Of a stretch of 64,000 bases of DNA, positions 1 through 13,050 are shown one piece after another (position 1 is the stretch's first letter; each line of letters begins with the position of its first letter). A program made the position numbers and the translations under genes. The notes beneath the pieces were generated by a model. The model was given only the letters and a program-made list of their open reading frames with translations, was not told the DNA's origin and did no database searches. Where the stretch lies: NCBI RefSeq assembly GCF_019645855.1, contig NZ_CP080999.1:1-64000 (forward strand). The letters run 5' to 3'. Source of the stretch: Mycobacterium malmoense (lineage in GTDB: Bacteria; Actinomycetota; Actinomycetes; Mycobacteriales; Mycobacteriaceae).

Positions 1-1557
1 ATGTTCGAGAACCAGGGAGATACGTCGTTGACCGATGACCCCGGTTCAGGCTTCACGACAGTGTGGAACGCGGTCGTCTCCGAGCTCAACGGTGAACCCA
101 CCCCAGACGGCATGGTCGCCAACCGCACCGCCCTTGTCACTCCACTGACCCCTCAGCAAAGAGCGTGGCTGAACCTGGTTCAGCCACTCACGATCGTCGA
201 GGGATTTGCTCTGTTGTCGGTGCCGAGCAGTTTCGTGCAAAACGAGATCGAACGTCATCTGCGCGACCCCATCACCGATGCGCTCAGCCGCCGGCTCGGA
301 CAGCAGATCCAACTCGGGGTCCGCATCGCGCCGCCCCCCGAAGACACCGACGACGGTCTCTTCCCCCAAGCCGAAGGCCCGGCTCCGGTCGACGACACCG
401 CCCCGGAAACATCAAGTGACGCCGACGAGGGCTACGAAAACGGTGACGCCGCGGCCGCCGCCGAGCAGAGTTGGCCCAACTACTTCACCGAACGCCCACA
501 CACCACCGATCCCGCCATCGCGGGCGAAACCAGCCTCAATCGCCGCTACACCTTCGACACGTTCGTCATCGGCGCCTCCAACCGGTTCGCTCATGCCGCC
601 GCGCTGGCGATCGCCGAAGCGCCGGCCCGCGCTTACAACCCGCTGTTCATCTGGGGTGAGTCCGGACTGGGTAAGACGCACCTGCTACACGCCGCCGGCA
701 ATTATGCGCAGCGCCTATTCCCCGGTATGCGAGTCAAGTACGTCTCCACCGAGGAGTTCACCAACGACTTCATCAATTCGTTGCGCGACGACCGCAAGGT
801 CGCCTTCAAGCGCAGCTACCGCGATGTCGACGTGCTACTGGTCGATGACATCCAGTTCATCGAGGGTAAAGAAGGCATCCAGGAAGAGTTCTTTCACACC
901 TTCAACACGCTGCACAACGCCAACAAGCAAATCGTCATCTCCTCCGACCGACCGCCAAAGCAGCTCGCCACCCTCGAGGACCGGTTAAGGACTCGGTTCG
1001 AATGGGGCCTGATCACCGATGTGCAGCCCCCCGAACTGGAGACCCGCATCGCCATCCTGCGCAAGAAAGCACAGATGGAACGGTTGGCGGTGCCCGACGA
1101 CGTCCTCGAGCTCATCGCCAGCAGCATCGAACGCAACATCCGTGAGCTCGAGGGAGCTCTCATCCGGGTCACCGCGTTCGCGTCACTGAACAAGACTCCG
1201 ATCGACAAGGCCCTGGCCGAGATCGTGCTTCGCGACCTGATCTCCGACGCCAGCACCATGCAAATCAGTGCGGCGACGATCATGGCCGCCACCGCCGAAT
1301 ACTTCGACACCACCGTGGAAGAGCTGCGCGGCCCGGGCAAGACCCGCGCGCTGGCTCAGTCACGACAAATCGCCATGTATCTGTGCCGCGAACTCACCGA
1401 CCTGTCATTACCCAAAATCGGCCAGGCATTCGGCCGCGACCACACCACGGTCATGTACGCCCAGCGAAAGATCCTGTCCGAAATGGCCGAACGACGTGAG
1501 GTGTTCGACCACGTCAAAGAACTCACCACGCGCATCCGCCAACGGTCCAAGCGCTGA
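1..1557 (+). CDS. dnaA: Chromosomal replication initiator protein DnaA
   Basis: DnaA binds 9-bp boxes in oriC, forms an ATP-dependent filament, melts the origin and recruits the DnaB helicase. The 518-residue product has an N-terminal interaction domain, an acidic low-complexity linker (about residues 110-160), and an AAA+ domain with Walker A GESGLGKTH near residue 219 and Walker B LLVDDIQF near 280. The C-terminal helix-turn-helix carries the DnaA signature DHTTVMYAQRKI near residue 480. The ATG at 1 gives the longest form. A TTG at 28, preceded by AGGGAGA, gives MTDDPGSGF, which is the M. tuberculosis N-terminus as I remember it, so the true start may be 28 (509 aa). Followed by oriC and dnaN. 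Family identity is certain; only the start is open. Confidence 0.98.
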   Translation: MFENQGDTSLTDDPGSGFTTVWNAVVSELNGEPTPDGMVANRTALVTPLTPQQRAWLNLVQPLTIVEGFALLSVPSSFVQNEIERHLRDPITDALSRRLGQQIQLGVRIAPPPEDTDDGLFPQAEGPAPVDDTAPETSSDADEGYENGDAAAAAEQSWPNYFTERPHTTDPAIAGETSLNRRYTFDTFVIGASNRFAHAAALAIAEAPARAYNPLFIWGESGLGKTHLLHAAGNYAQRLFPGMRVKYVSTEEFTNDFINSLRDDRKVAFKRSYRDVDVLLVDDIQFIEGKEGIQEEFFHTFNTLHNANKQIVISSDRPPKQLATLEDRLRTRFEWGLITDVQPPELETRIAILRKKAQMERLAVPDDVLELIASSIERNIRELEGALIRVTAFASLNKTPIDKALAEIVLRDLISDASTMQISAATIMAATAEYFDTTVEELRGPGKTRALAQSRQIAMYLCRELTDLSLPKIGQAFGRDHTTVMYAQRKILSEMAERREVFDHVKELTTRIRQRSKR

Positions 1558-2078
1558 CTCCAGGCACCCGGCACACTTTTTTCCCAAAAACTTCTCGCAC
1601 TCCCCCCACACCAGTCACACCGAGACCCTTGTGCGCAGGCCTGTGCACAAACCACCCAAACACCAGTGCAACAACACGGTCGGCGTGCACACCCGTCTTT
1701 CATCCCCAGCGGACCAACATATGCCTCACAGTCATTGACGGTGTCATCCACAATCCGATCACTCGGCTAGCTGCACCAAGGCCCGGCCCTCCCCAGAATG
1801 CACAACCCTTATTACTGTTACTGAGATCCCTTCATCGGTTCTTCTTTGAAGTACAGCGTTGGGGACGCACATTGGCGGCGCACGTGGAGTTGTCGTCAGC
1901 GTGGCTTTGTCGGCCCTTGCGATTAGCTTTCAAGATGGCCGCAGAAGATCTACGGTTGTTCTTCGGCTGTCGTTGTGAGTGTCGTGGCGTTTACGCGTCA
2001 GGCGTTCGCCGCGGGGTCCCCGTGCTCGCGGGACGGTTGGCCAGTTGGTGTCGAACACTTGGCAGGTAAAGGGGCGCT
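1558..2078. other. oriC: oriC: dnaA-dnaN intergenic replication origin
   Basis: This 521-bp non-coding spacer between dnaA and dnaN is where mycobacterial oriC lies. It contains DnaA-box-like nonamers: TTGTGCGCA at 1629-1637 facing TGTGCACAA (reverse strand) at 1642-1650, TCATCCACA at 1744-1752, and the weaker TCATCCCCA at 1700-1708. An AT-richer stretch at about 1801-1857, including TTATTACTGTTACTGAGATC, is a candidate unwinding element. The dnaN promoter must also lie here. Location is established knowledge for the genus; the box assignments are my reading and allow 1-2 mismatches. Confidence 0.9.
1629..1650. promoter_or_regulatory. Inverted pair of DnaA boxes in oriC
   Basis: TTGTGCGCA (1629-1637, plus strand) and TGTGCACAA (1642-1650, minus-strand box TTGTGCACA) face each other across 4 bp. 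Both are close to the mycobacterial consensus TTGTCCACA. They are the best-matching boxes I see in the origin spacer. Confidence 0.6.
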
Positions 2079-3278
2079 ATGGACACGGCGACGACAAAAG
2101 CTGGCCTCACCGACTTGAAGTTTCGTCTGGTGCGAGAATCGTTTGCCGAGGCGGTGTCGTGGGTGGCCAAGAACCTGCCGACCAGGCCCGCGGTGCCGGT
2201 GCTGTCCGGAGTTTTGTTGTCCGGCAGCGATGACGGCCTGACGATCTCCGGATTCGATTACGAGGTGTCCGCCGAGGCACAGGTGGCCGCTGAAATAGCT
2301 TCTCCCGGAAGCGTTTTGGTGTCGGGAAGGTTGTTGTCCGACATCACCCGGGCCTTGCCCAACAAGCCCGTCGACTTCTACGTCGATGGCAATCGGGTCG
2401 CGTTGACCTGCGGAAGCGCCAGGTTCTCGTTGCCGACGATGCCCGTCGAGGATTACCCGACGCTGCCCACATTGCCGGAAGACACCGGCACGCTGCCGGC
2501 CGATCTGTTCGCCGAGGCGATCAGTCAGGTGGCCATTGCGGCCGGCCGGGACGACACCTTGCCCATGTTGACTGGGATTCGGGTCGAGATCTCAGGAGAT
2601 ACGGTGGTTTTGGCCGCCACCGACAGATTCCGTTTGGCGGTTCGCGAACTGACTTGGTCGGCGTTGTCGGCCGATGTCGAAGCCGCGGTGCTGGTGCCGG
2701 CCAAGACGCTGGCCGAGGCCGCCAAAGCCGGCACCGATGGGTCCGATGTTCGTTTGTCGTTGGGTGCGGGTGCGGGGGTCGGAAAAGACGGACTGCTCGG
2801 TATTAGCGGCGACGGCAAGCGCAGCACCACTCGGCTCCTGGACGCGGAGTTCCCGAAGTTTCGGCAGCTGTTGCCGGCCGAGCACACGGCGGTGGCCACC
2901 ATCGACGTGGCGGAGTTGACCGAGGCCATCAAGCTGGTTGCGTTGGTGGCCGACCGGGGCGCACAGGTGCGGATGGAATTCGCCGACGGCACGCTGCGAC
3001 TGTCCGCGGGCGCCGACGATGTGGGGCGAGCTGAAGAGGACCTGCCCATTGATTTTGTCGGCGAGCCGTTGACGATCGCGTTCAACCCGACATATCTGAC
3101 CGACGGGCTTGCGTCGGTGCATTCGGAGCGGGTGTCGTTTGGTTTCACGACTCCTGGTAAGCCGGCGTTGCTACGCCCGGCGTCCGGCGACGATAGCCAG
3201 CCGGTCGGCACCGGACCTTTTCCCGCGTTGCCAACGGACTACGTATACCTGTTGATGCCAGTTCGGTTGCCCGGCTAG
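2079..3278 (+). CDS. dnaN: DNA polymerase III beta subunit (sliding clamp)
   Basis: Ring-shaped processivity clamp of the replicative polymerase, loaded around DNA and also binding repair enzymes. The 399-residue product covers the three clamp domains and ends in the typical YVYLLMPVRLPG tail that forms part of the partner-binding pocket. M. tuberculosis DnaN is about 402 aa, so it is full length. The ATG at 2079 follows AAAGGGG. The stop at 3276-3278 is immediately followed by the recF start, so the two are co-transcribed and probably translationally coupled. Confidence 0.98.
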   Translation: MDTATTKAGLTDLKFRLVRESFAEAVSWVAKNLPTRPAVPVLSGVLLSGSDDGLTISGFDYEVSAEAQVAAEIASPGSVLVSGRLLSDITRALPNKPVDFYVDGNRVALTCGSARFSLPTMPVEDYPTLPTLPEDTGTLPADLFAEAISQVAIAAGRDDTLPMLTGIRVEISGDTVVLAATDRFRLAVRELTWSALSADVEAAVLVPAKTLAEAAKAGTDGSDVRLSLGAGAGVGKDGLLGISGDGKRSTTRLLDAEFPKFRQLLPAEHTAVATIDVAELTEAIKLVALVADRGAQVRMEFADGTLRLSAGADDVGRAEEDLPIDFVGEPLTIAFNPTYLTDGLASVHSERVSFGFTTPGKPALLRPASGDDSQPVGTGPFPALPTDYVYLLMPVRLPG

Positions 3279-4436
3279 GTGTACGTCCGGCATTTGGGAC
3301 TGCGTGACTTCCGGTCTTGGGCGCATGCTGACCTCGAATTGCAGCCGGGCCGGACGGTGTTCGTCGGACCCAACGGCTTTGGGAAGACGAATTTGATTGA
3401 GGCGCTGTGGTATTCGACTACCTTGGGTTCGCATCGGGTCGGGACTGACATGCCGTTGATCCGGGCGGGCGCCGACCGTGCGGTAATTTCGACGATCGTC
3501 GTCAACGAGGGCAGGGAATGTGCTGTCGATCTGGAGATCGCGGCGGGGCGAGCCAACAAGGCGCGATTGAATCGTTCACCGGTGCGCAGCGCGCGCGGGG
3601 TGATCGGCGTATTACGCGCGGTGCTGTTCGCTCCCGAGGACTTGGCCTTGGTGCGAGGCGACCCGGCGGATCGTCGCCGCTACCTCGATGATCTGGCGAC
3701 GGTACGCCGGCCCGCGATTGCCGGTGTGCGCGCCGATTATGACAAGGTTTTGCGGCAGCGCACGGCGCTGTTGAAATCCATTGCCGGGGCACGGCATCGC
3801 GGCGACCGGGGTGCGCTGGACACCCTCGACGTGTGGGATAGCCGGTTGGCCCAATACGGCGCCGAATTGATGGCCGCCCGCATCGATCTGGTCAACCAGT
3901 TGGCGCCAGAGGTGGAGAAGTCCTATCAGTTGTTGGCGCCGGGTTCGCGCTCGGCGTTGATCGCCTACCGGGCCAGCCTCGGTGCCGAGGGCGTGGGAGA
4001 TTTCGAGGGTGGTGACCGAGAATTTTTTGAGGCCGCCTTGTTGGCGGCCCTGTCGGCGCGCCGTGATGCCGAGCTGGAACGTGGGATGTGTCTGGTCGGT
4101 CCCCATCGCGATGACCTGGAGTTGCGACTCGGTGATCGCCCCGCCAAAGGCTTTGCCAGCCATGGGGAATCGTGGTCGTTCGCGGTCGCCCTGCGGCTGG
4201 CGGCATACGAATTGTTGCGAGCCGACGACGGCGAACCGGTGTTGTTGCTCGACGACGTGTTCGCCGAACTTGACGCCACCCGTCGTCGTGCCTTGGCCAC
4301 GGTGGCCGAGTCCGCGGAGCAGGTGTTGGTCACCGCGGCGGTGCCGGAAGACATTCCGGCGGACTGGGACGCCAGGCGCGTCCAGATCGATTTGCGCGAC
4401 GGCGATTCCGGGCGGGTGTCGGCGGTGCAGGCATGA
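3279..4436 (+). CDS. recF: DNA replication and repair protein RecF
   Basis: SMC-like ATPase that helps load RecA at single-strand gaps with RecO and RecR. The 385-residue product starts MYVRHLGLRDFRSW. It has Walker A GPNGFGKTN near residue 30, a RecF signature region, Walker B LLLDDVFAELD near residue 320, and the family motif GPHRDD near 270. The GTG start directly abuts the dnaN stop with no spacer. Length equals the M. tuberculosis protein as I recall it. The ATG of the next gene overlaps its stop by 4 nt. Confidence 0.97.
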   Translation: MYVRHLGLRDFRSWAHADLELQPGRTVFVGPNGFGKTNLIEALWYSTTLGSHRVGTDMPLIRAGADRAVISTIVVNEGRECAVDLEIAAGRANKARLNRSPVRSARGVIGVLRAVLFAPEDLALVRGDPADRRRYLDDLATVRRPAIAGVRADYDKVLRQRTALLKSIAGARHRGDRGALDTLDVWDSRLAQYGAELMAARIDLVNQLAPEVEKSYQLLAPGSRSALIAYRASLGAEGVGDFEGGDREFFEAALLAALSARRDAELERGMCLVGPHRDDLELRLGDRPAKGFASHGESWSFAVALRLAAYELLRADDGEPVLLLDDVFAELDATRRRALATVAESAEQVLVTAAVPEDIPADWDARRVQIDLRDGDSGRVSAVQA

Positions 4437-4990
4437 CCCGCACCGGTGACGGGTCGGACGGCCCCGCGCAACCGAGTGGGCTGACGGGCATCGACCTGGT
4501 GCGGCGCACCCTCGAGGAGGCCCGCGCGGCTGCCCGCGCGCGGGGAAAGGACGCCGGTCGCGGACGGTCGGTGCCGCCCGTTCCACGCCGCGTCGCGGGA
4601 CACCGGCGAAGTTGGTCGGGGCCGGGGCCCGACGTTCGTGATCCACAACCGCTGGGCAGGCTGACGCGGGAGCTGGCGAAAAAGCGAGGCTGGTCGACTC
4701 ACGTGGCCGCGGGCATGGTGCTGGGACACTGGTCATCAGTGGTGGGCCAGCAGATAGCCGACCATGCGGCCCCGACCACCTTGAATGACGGAGTGTTGAG
4801 CGTGACGGCCGAATCGACCGCGTGGGCTACGCAGCTGCGGATGATGCAACCGCAACTTTTGGCCAAGATCGCCGCGGCCGTCGGCAACGGTGTGGTGACG
4901 TCGCTGAAAATCACCGGGCCGGCCGCCCCGTCCTGGCGGAAGGGGCCGCGCCATATCGCCGGCAGGGGGCCGCGGGACACCTACGGGTAG
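4433..4990 (+). CDS. dciA: DciA-type helicase loader (DUF721, Rv0004 family)
   Basis: A 185-residue DUF721 protein. In mycobacteria this family (DciA) binds the replicative helicase DnaB and is thought to do the loading job that DnaC does in E. coli. The basic, disordered N-terminal half (about residues 20-65) is followed by the conserved domain beginning near LTRELAKKRGWSTHVAAG and containing VVGQQIADHAAPTTL. It overlaps recF by ATGA at 4433-4436, so it belongs to the dnaN-recF operon. Function is from family knowledge. Its position beside dnaA/dnaN, and the presence of dnaB in the same window, fit it. Confidence 0.9.
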   Translation: MTRTGDGSDGPAQPSGLTGIDLVRRTLEEARAAARARGKDAGRGRSVPPVPRRVAGHRRSWSGPGPDVRDPQPLGRLTRELAKKRGWSTHVAAGMVLGHWSSVVGQQIADHAAPTTLNDGVLSVTAESTAWATQLRMMQPQLLAKIAAAVGNGVVTSLKITGPAAPSWRKGPRHIAGRGPRDTYG

Positions 4991-5172
4991 GGCATCCGGC
5001 GGCCGAATGATCCCCAGACCGGCCTCGATTAACAAGCGCCTGAGAGCCACCAGGACGAAACGGACCAGCTCGACTAACGTCGGGACGCGCCGGGAATGAA
5101 GATATTGAGCACACGGCGCGGTCAGATAGGTAGAAACGCGGCCAGAAAATCGGTCCTGACCCCGGACCACGG

Positions 5173-5178
5173 TAGAGT
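5173..5178 (+). promoter_or_regulatory. Candidate -10 element of gyrB promoter
   Basis: TAGAGT fits the mycobacterial TANNNT -10 pattern and lies about 65 nt upstream of the gyrB GTG, in the 252-bp gap after dciA that must hold the gyrBA promoter. No clear -35 is visible. This is a motif call only. Confidence 0.35.
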
Positions 5179-5242
5179 GGAGTAGACGACTGCTGCGGTG
5201 ACTGGACCGTTCGCATGCAACCCCAAGGAGAGCATCCCGACC

Positions 5243-7276
5243 GTGGCTGCCCAAAAGAAGAAACCACACGACGAATACGGTGCCGCACAGATCACCGTCC
5301 TCGAGGGACTGGAGGCCGTCCGCAAACGCCCCGGCATGTACATCGGGTCCACTGGCGAACGCGGTCTGCACCACCTCATCTGGGAGGTCGTCGACAACTC
5401 GGTGGACGAGGCGATGGCCGGTTACGCCACCCGGGTGGACGTGCGGTTACTCAATGATGCCGGTGTCGAGGTCGCCGACAACGGGCGCGGCATCCCCGTC
5501 GCGACGCACGCCACCGGCATCCCGACCGTCGACGTGGTGATGACCCAACTCCACGCCGGCGGCAAGTTCGGCGGCGAGAACAGCGGATACAACGTCAGTG
5601 GCGGTTTGCACGGTGTCGGCGTGTCGGTGGTCAACGCGTTGTCGACCCGGCTCGAGGTGGATGTCGCCCGCGACGGCTACATGTGGTCACAGTTCTACGA
5701 TCACGCCGAGCCGGGAACCCTCAAACAGGGCGAGGCCACCAAGACGACGGGAACCACCATCAGGTTCTGGGCCGATCCCGACATCTTCGAGACCACCGAG
5801 TACGACTTCGAGACGGTGGCGCGCCGACTGCAGGAAATGGCGTTCCTGAACAAGGGTTTGACGATCAACCTCACCGACGAGCGGGTCAGTGAAGAGGAGG
5901 TCGTCGACGATGTCGTCAGCGACACCGCCGAGGCACCCAAGTCCGCCGTAGAAAAAGCGGCCGAATCGACTGGCCCACACAAGGTTAAGCACCGCACGTT
6001 CCACTACCCGGGCGGCTTGGTGGACTTCGTCAAGCACATCAATCGGACCAAGAACCCGATTCACAACAGCATCGTGGATTTCTCCGGCAAGGGACCGGGC
6101 CACGAGGTCGAAATCGCGATGCAGTGGAATGCCGGCTACTCGGAGTCGGTGCACACCTTCGCCAACACCATCAACACCCACGAGGGCGGCACCCACGAAG
6201 AGGGCTTCCGCAGCGCGTTGACGTCGGTGGTCAACAAATACGCCAAGGACCGCAAACTCCTGAAGGACAAAGACCCCAACCTCACCGGCGACGACATCCG
6301 GGAAGGCCTGGCAGCGGTCATTTCCGTCAAGGTCAGCGAACCGCAATTCGAGGGCCAGACCAAAACCAAGCTGGGCAACACCGAGGTCAAGTCGTTCGTG
6401 CAGAAGGTCTGCAACGAACAGCTCACGCACTGGTTCGAAGCCAACCCGGCGGATGCCAAAACTGTTGTAAACAAGGCGGTTTCGTCGGCCCAGGCCCGAA
6501 TCGCAGCGCGCAAGGCGCGAGAACTGGTGCGCCGCAAGAGCGCCACCGACCTCGGTGGGCTGCCGGGTAAGCTCGCAGACTGCCGCTCCACCGACCCGCG
6601 AAAGTCGGAACTGTATGTGGTGGAGGGTGACTCGGCCGGCGGCTCGGCCAAGAGCGGCCGCGACTCGATGTTCCAGGCGATCCTCCCGCTGCGTGGCAAG
6701 ATCATCAACGTCGAGAAGGCGCGCATCGACCGGGTGCTGAAGAACACCGAAGTTCAGGCGATCATCACCGCGCTGGGCACGGGGATTCACGACGAGTTCG
6801 ACATCACCAAGCTCCGGTACCACAAGATCGTGCTGATGGCCGACGCCGACGTTGACGGGCAACACATTTCGACGCTGCTGTTGACGCTGCTGTTCCGGTT
6901 CATGCGGCCATTGATCGAAAATGGGCACGTGTTCTTGGCGCAGCCGCCGCTATACAAGCTGAAGTGGCAGCGCAGCGATCCCGAGTTCGCGTACTCCGAC
7001 CGTGAGCGCGACGGCCTGTTGGAGGCGGGACTGAAGGCCGGCAAGAAGATCAACAAGGAAGACGGCATCCAGCGCTACAAGGGTCTGGGCGAAATGGACG
7101 CCAAGGAGCTCTGGGAAACCACGATGGACCCGTCCGTGCGGGTGCTGCGCCAGGTCACCCTCGACGACGCGGCGGCGGCCGACGAGCTGTTCTCCATCCT
7201 GATGGGCGAGGACGTCGACGCGCGCCGCAGCTTTATCACCCGCAACGCCAAGGACGTTCGCTTCCTGGATGTCTAA
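5243..7276 (+). CDS. gyrB: DNA gyrase subunit B
   Basis: ATPase subunit of gyrase, which introduces negative supercoils ahead of replication forks. The 677-residue product from the GTG at 5243 has the GHKL ATPase domain (EVVDNSVDEAMAG, NGRGIPV, GGLHGVGVSVVNALS), the transducer domain, and a Toprim domain with EGDSAGGSAKSGRD at about residue 461 and the metal-binding DADVDGQH motif. I chose the GTG at 5243 (MAAQKKK) because AAGGAG lies 14 nt upstream and the length matches M. tuberculosis GyrB. An in-frame start at 5198 would add 15 unconserved residues. gyrA follows after 33 nt. Confidence 0.97.
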   Translation: MAAQKKKPHDEYGAAQITVLEGLEAVRKRPGMYIGSTGERGLHHLIWEVVDNSVDEAMAGYATRVDVRLLNDAGVEVADNGRGIPVATHATGIPTVDVVMTQLHAGGKFGGENSGYNVSGGLHGVGVSVVNALSTRLEVDVARDGYMWSQFYDHAEPGTLKQGEATKTTGTTIRFWADPDIFETTEYDFETVARRLQEMAFLNKGLTINLTDERVSEEEVVDDVVSDTAEAPKSAVEKAAESTGPHKVKHRTFHYPGGLVDFVKHINRTKNPIHNSIVDFSGKGPGHEVEIAMQWNAGYSESVHTFANTINTHEGGTHEEGFRSALTSVVNKYAKDRKLLKDKDPNLTGDDIREGLAAVISVKVSEPQFEGQTKTKLGNTEVKSFVQKVCNEQLTHWFEANPADAKTVVNKAVSSAQARIAARKARELVRRKSATDLGGLPGKLADCRSTDPRKSELYVVEGDSAGGSAKSGRDSMFQAILPLRGKIINVEKARIDRVLKNTEVQAIITALGTGIHDEFDITKLRYHKIVLMADADVDGQHISTLLLTLLFRFMRPLIENGHVFLAQPPLYKLKWQRSDPEFAYSDRERDGLLEAGLKAGKKINKEDGIQRYKGLGEMDAKELWETTMDPSVRVLRQVTLDDAAAADELFSILMGEDVDARRSFITRNAKDVRFLDV

Positions 7277-7309
7277 CGTGTCTCACGTTCGATTACAAAC
7301 GAGGATTAG

Positions 7310-11086
<3,777 letters not shown>

Positions 11087-11217
11087 CCGGGGTAGCGATG
11101 CGGACCAAGCGGCGGTCCTGCAGGGGCCTGGGCGGCAGTCAGGCAATAGACTCGGCCGGACCAGTAATGCGACTGCTCCCGCGTAGGCGGCCGCGGTAGG
11201 AGATGTAAGGAGTCGGG

Positions 11218-12108
11218 GTGACCTCACCGAACGAGCCGGGCGCCCCCAAGACGGGCGACGGCCTCAATGGGGATGGTTCGGTCGAGCGTGCCGGTGCACA
11301 CCGCGCGGCGCCCACACAGGCCGGCCGTATTCAGGAGGGCGATCCGCCGCCGTGGCGGCGTGGTACCGCCCGGCCGCCCCAGTCAACGCACCGCCCGGCC
11401 GAACCACACACCGAGGTGCGGCCGCCGGGCCCGCCCTCCGGTGCCGATGCCCGGCTGAACCGCTTCATCTCCGGTACCGCCGCGCCGGCGGCCGGCGCGC
11501 CCCCCCACTCGAAGAACCCACCGCACGACTTCGACGCCGCGCCAACCCGCGGCGACGGGCCACCCGCCGAGGCCTACGCCAGCGAGTTGCCGGATCTGTC
11601 CGGCCCAATTCCCCGGGCTGCGCAGCGCAAGGCCACACCCGACCGCACCTCGGAGCCGTCGAGCACGTCGGGATCGGGCCGTTCGGCGACCCCCGATAGC
11701 CGAGAAGGCCGGGAGAACCGCGTTCAGGTGTCGCGGCGAACCCGGGGCCCGGTTCGGGCCAGCATGCAGATCCGCCGGATCGATCCGTGGAGCACGTTGA
11801 AGGTGTCCCTGTTGCTTTCGGTGGCGTTGTTCTTCGTCTGGATGATCGCGGTGGCGTTCCTCTACCTCGTGCTTGGGGGCATGGGCGTGTGGGCGAAGCT
11901 GAACAGCAACGTCGGCGACTTGCTGAACAACACCAGCGGTAGCAGCGGCGAACTGGTCTCCAGCGGCACGATCTTCGGTGGCGCCGTGCTGATCGGCTTG
12001 GTCAACATCGTCCTGTTGACCGCGATGGCCACCATCGCCGCGTTCGTCTACAACCTGACCACCGATCTGATCGGCGGCATCGAAGTGACGTTGGCGGACC
12101 GGGATTAG
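11218..12108 (+). CDS. DUF3566 membrane protein (Rv0007 family)
   Basis: A 296-residue protein with a long Pro/Arg-rich, probably disordered cytoplasmic N-terminus (about residues 1-180). The C-terminal DUF3566 domain has two membrane spans, about SLLLSVALFFVWMIAVAFLYLVL and AVLIGLVNIVLLTAMATIAAF (described by their hydrophobic stretches at about residues 195-218 and 258-280). It starts at a GTG preceded by AAGGAG. It sits between gyrA and the tRNA-Ile/tRNA-Ala pair as in other mycobacteria. The biochemical role is unknown. Position and conservation suggest a cell-envelope or division-related function, but that is inference. Confidence 0.88.
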   Translation: MTSPNEPGAPKTGDGLNGDGSVERAGAHRAAPTQAGRIQEGDPPPWRRGTARPPQSTHRPAEPHTEVRPPGPPSGADARLNRFISGTAAPAAGAPPHSKNPPHDFDAAPTRGDGPPAEAYASELPDLSGPIPRAAQRKATPDRTSEPSSTSGSGRSATPDSREGRENRVQVSRRTRGPVRASMQIRRIDPWSTLKVSLLLSVALFFVWMIAVAFLYLVLGGMGVWAKLNSNVGDLLNNTSGSSGELVSSGTIFGGAVLIGLVNIVLLTAMATIAAFVYNLTTDLIGGIEVTLADRD

Positions 12109-12172
12109 TCGCGCGCTTTTGGGGGTGGGACGACGAGTGCGGTAATCTCGTCGCTCGGCCGTACACGCGTAC

Positions 12173-12246
12173 GGGCCTATAGCTCAGGCGGTTAGAGCGC
12201 TTCGCTGATAACGAAGAGGTCGGAGGTTCGAGTCCTCCTAGGCCCA
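12173..12246 (+). tRNA. ileT: tRNA-Ile (anticodon GAT)
   Basis: 74-nt cloverleaf: acceptor arm GGGCCTA/TAGGCCC, D arm with AGCTCAGGCGGTTAGAGC, anticodon loop CTGATAA (GAT), T arm GGAGG-TTCGAGT-CCTCC, discriminator A. CCA is not encoded. Confidence 0.97.
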
Positions 12247-12397
12247 CAACCATGTGCCCGTCGAGACGTTGCGCGAGACTTGTATTGCCGCTGGCATTGA
12301 TCGCTGTAGCAGCGGCGGTGGCGCGGTCACGACGCGGAGTCGAGGTCTGGCACGTGGCGGCGGCTGACACACCCGGTCAACCACCCGGTCACGACGG

Positions 12398-12470
12398 GGG
12401 GCCTTAGCTCAGTTGGTAGAGCACTGCCTTTGCAAGGCAGGTGTCAGGGGTTCGATTCCCCTAGGCTCCA
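12398..12470 (+). tRNA. alaT: tRNA-Ala (anticodon TGC)
   Basis: 73-nt cloverleaf: acceptor GGGGCCT pairs with AGGCTCC and includes the G3-U70 pair that marks alanine tRNAs. The anticodon loop TTTGCAA gives TGC; the T arm is AGGGG-TTCGATT-CCCCT. It lies 151 nt after tRNA-Ile, an arrangement conserved next to mycobacterial gyrA. Confidence 0.97.
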
Positions 12471-12474
12471 CAGG

Positions 12475-12909
12475 CTACGGGCGTGGTTGAACGTCGACGC
12501 TGGGCGGCCGGGGCGACGGCTCCGGACGCTCCGCCCGCACCGAGCGCCGGACGATGCTGAACGCGACGGCGCCGCCACCCAGGACCACGACGACAGCCCC
12601 GGCGATCACCCATGGGCGCTTGCTGCGACGCCGGGACCGGCGCGCGTCCTGCAGCGCCTGGGGCAGCCCCGCGACCACCTCCTGCGCGGCGGCCAGCTCT
12701 TGGGCGATGGTTTCTTGGGCCGCGGCGATTTCCCGGGCCAGCCGGCCCTCCCGGTAACGGCGCCGAAGCTCCGAGGCGGACGACCGGGCGGAGTCGACGC
12801 CCAGCCCCACAACTCCTCGGGTGACGTCCACCGGTCCCACCGCCGAATAGGTCAGGCCCCGGGTCAGTCGCTCCCGAGGGGTCAGCCGGGATCCCGTTTT
12901 CGCGCTCAT
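12475..12909 (-). CDS. cwsA: Cell wall synthesis protein CwsA (Rv0008c family)
   Basis: A 144-residue single-pass membrane protein. In mycobacteria CwsA interacts with CrgA and Wag31 and affects pole and septum peptidoglycan synthesis. It has a conserved N-terminal segment RLTPRERLTRG..YSAVGPVDVTRG, a coiled-coil-like Ala/Gln/Glu-rich stretch (about residues 55-85), one transmembrane helix (about residues 100-118), and a Pro-rich C-terminal tail ending PPSVDVQPRP. I chose the ATG at 12909 (MSAKTGS) over an in-frame start 36 nt upstream, because the extra residues look unconserved. Convergent to the tRNA pair. Confidence 0.9.
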   Translation of the reverse strand: MSAKTGSRLTPRERLTRGLTYSAVGPVDVTRGVVGLGVDSARSSASELRRRYREGRLAREIAAAQETIAQELAAAQEVVAGLPQALQDARRSRRRSKRPWVIAGAVVVVLGGGAVAFSIVRRSVRAERPEPSPRPPSVDVQPRP

Positions 12910-13050
12910 TTGCCGCCTTTCCGTGCCGCTCGTCCGGTGCCTCATCAGACTGCCACCAATAAGACGCCCGCGGATCTATTGTGCGCGCGCCGCGTTTTCG
13001 GCGCGGAGACTCCCGACGGGTGACACCGGGTGCGGGCATGCCCGGCTGTA

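Noticed and set aside
3612..4736. Long open frame antisense to recF and dciA
   Set aside because: Typical high-GC shadow of the true coding frame; Arg/Pro/Gly-rich with no motif or ribosome-binding site.
5687..6928. 413-codon antisense frame in gyrB
   Set aside because: Mirrors gyrB codon structure; no start context and no family resemblance.
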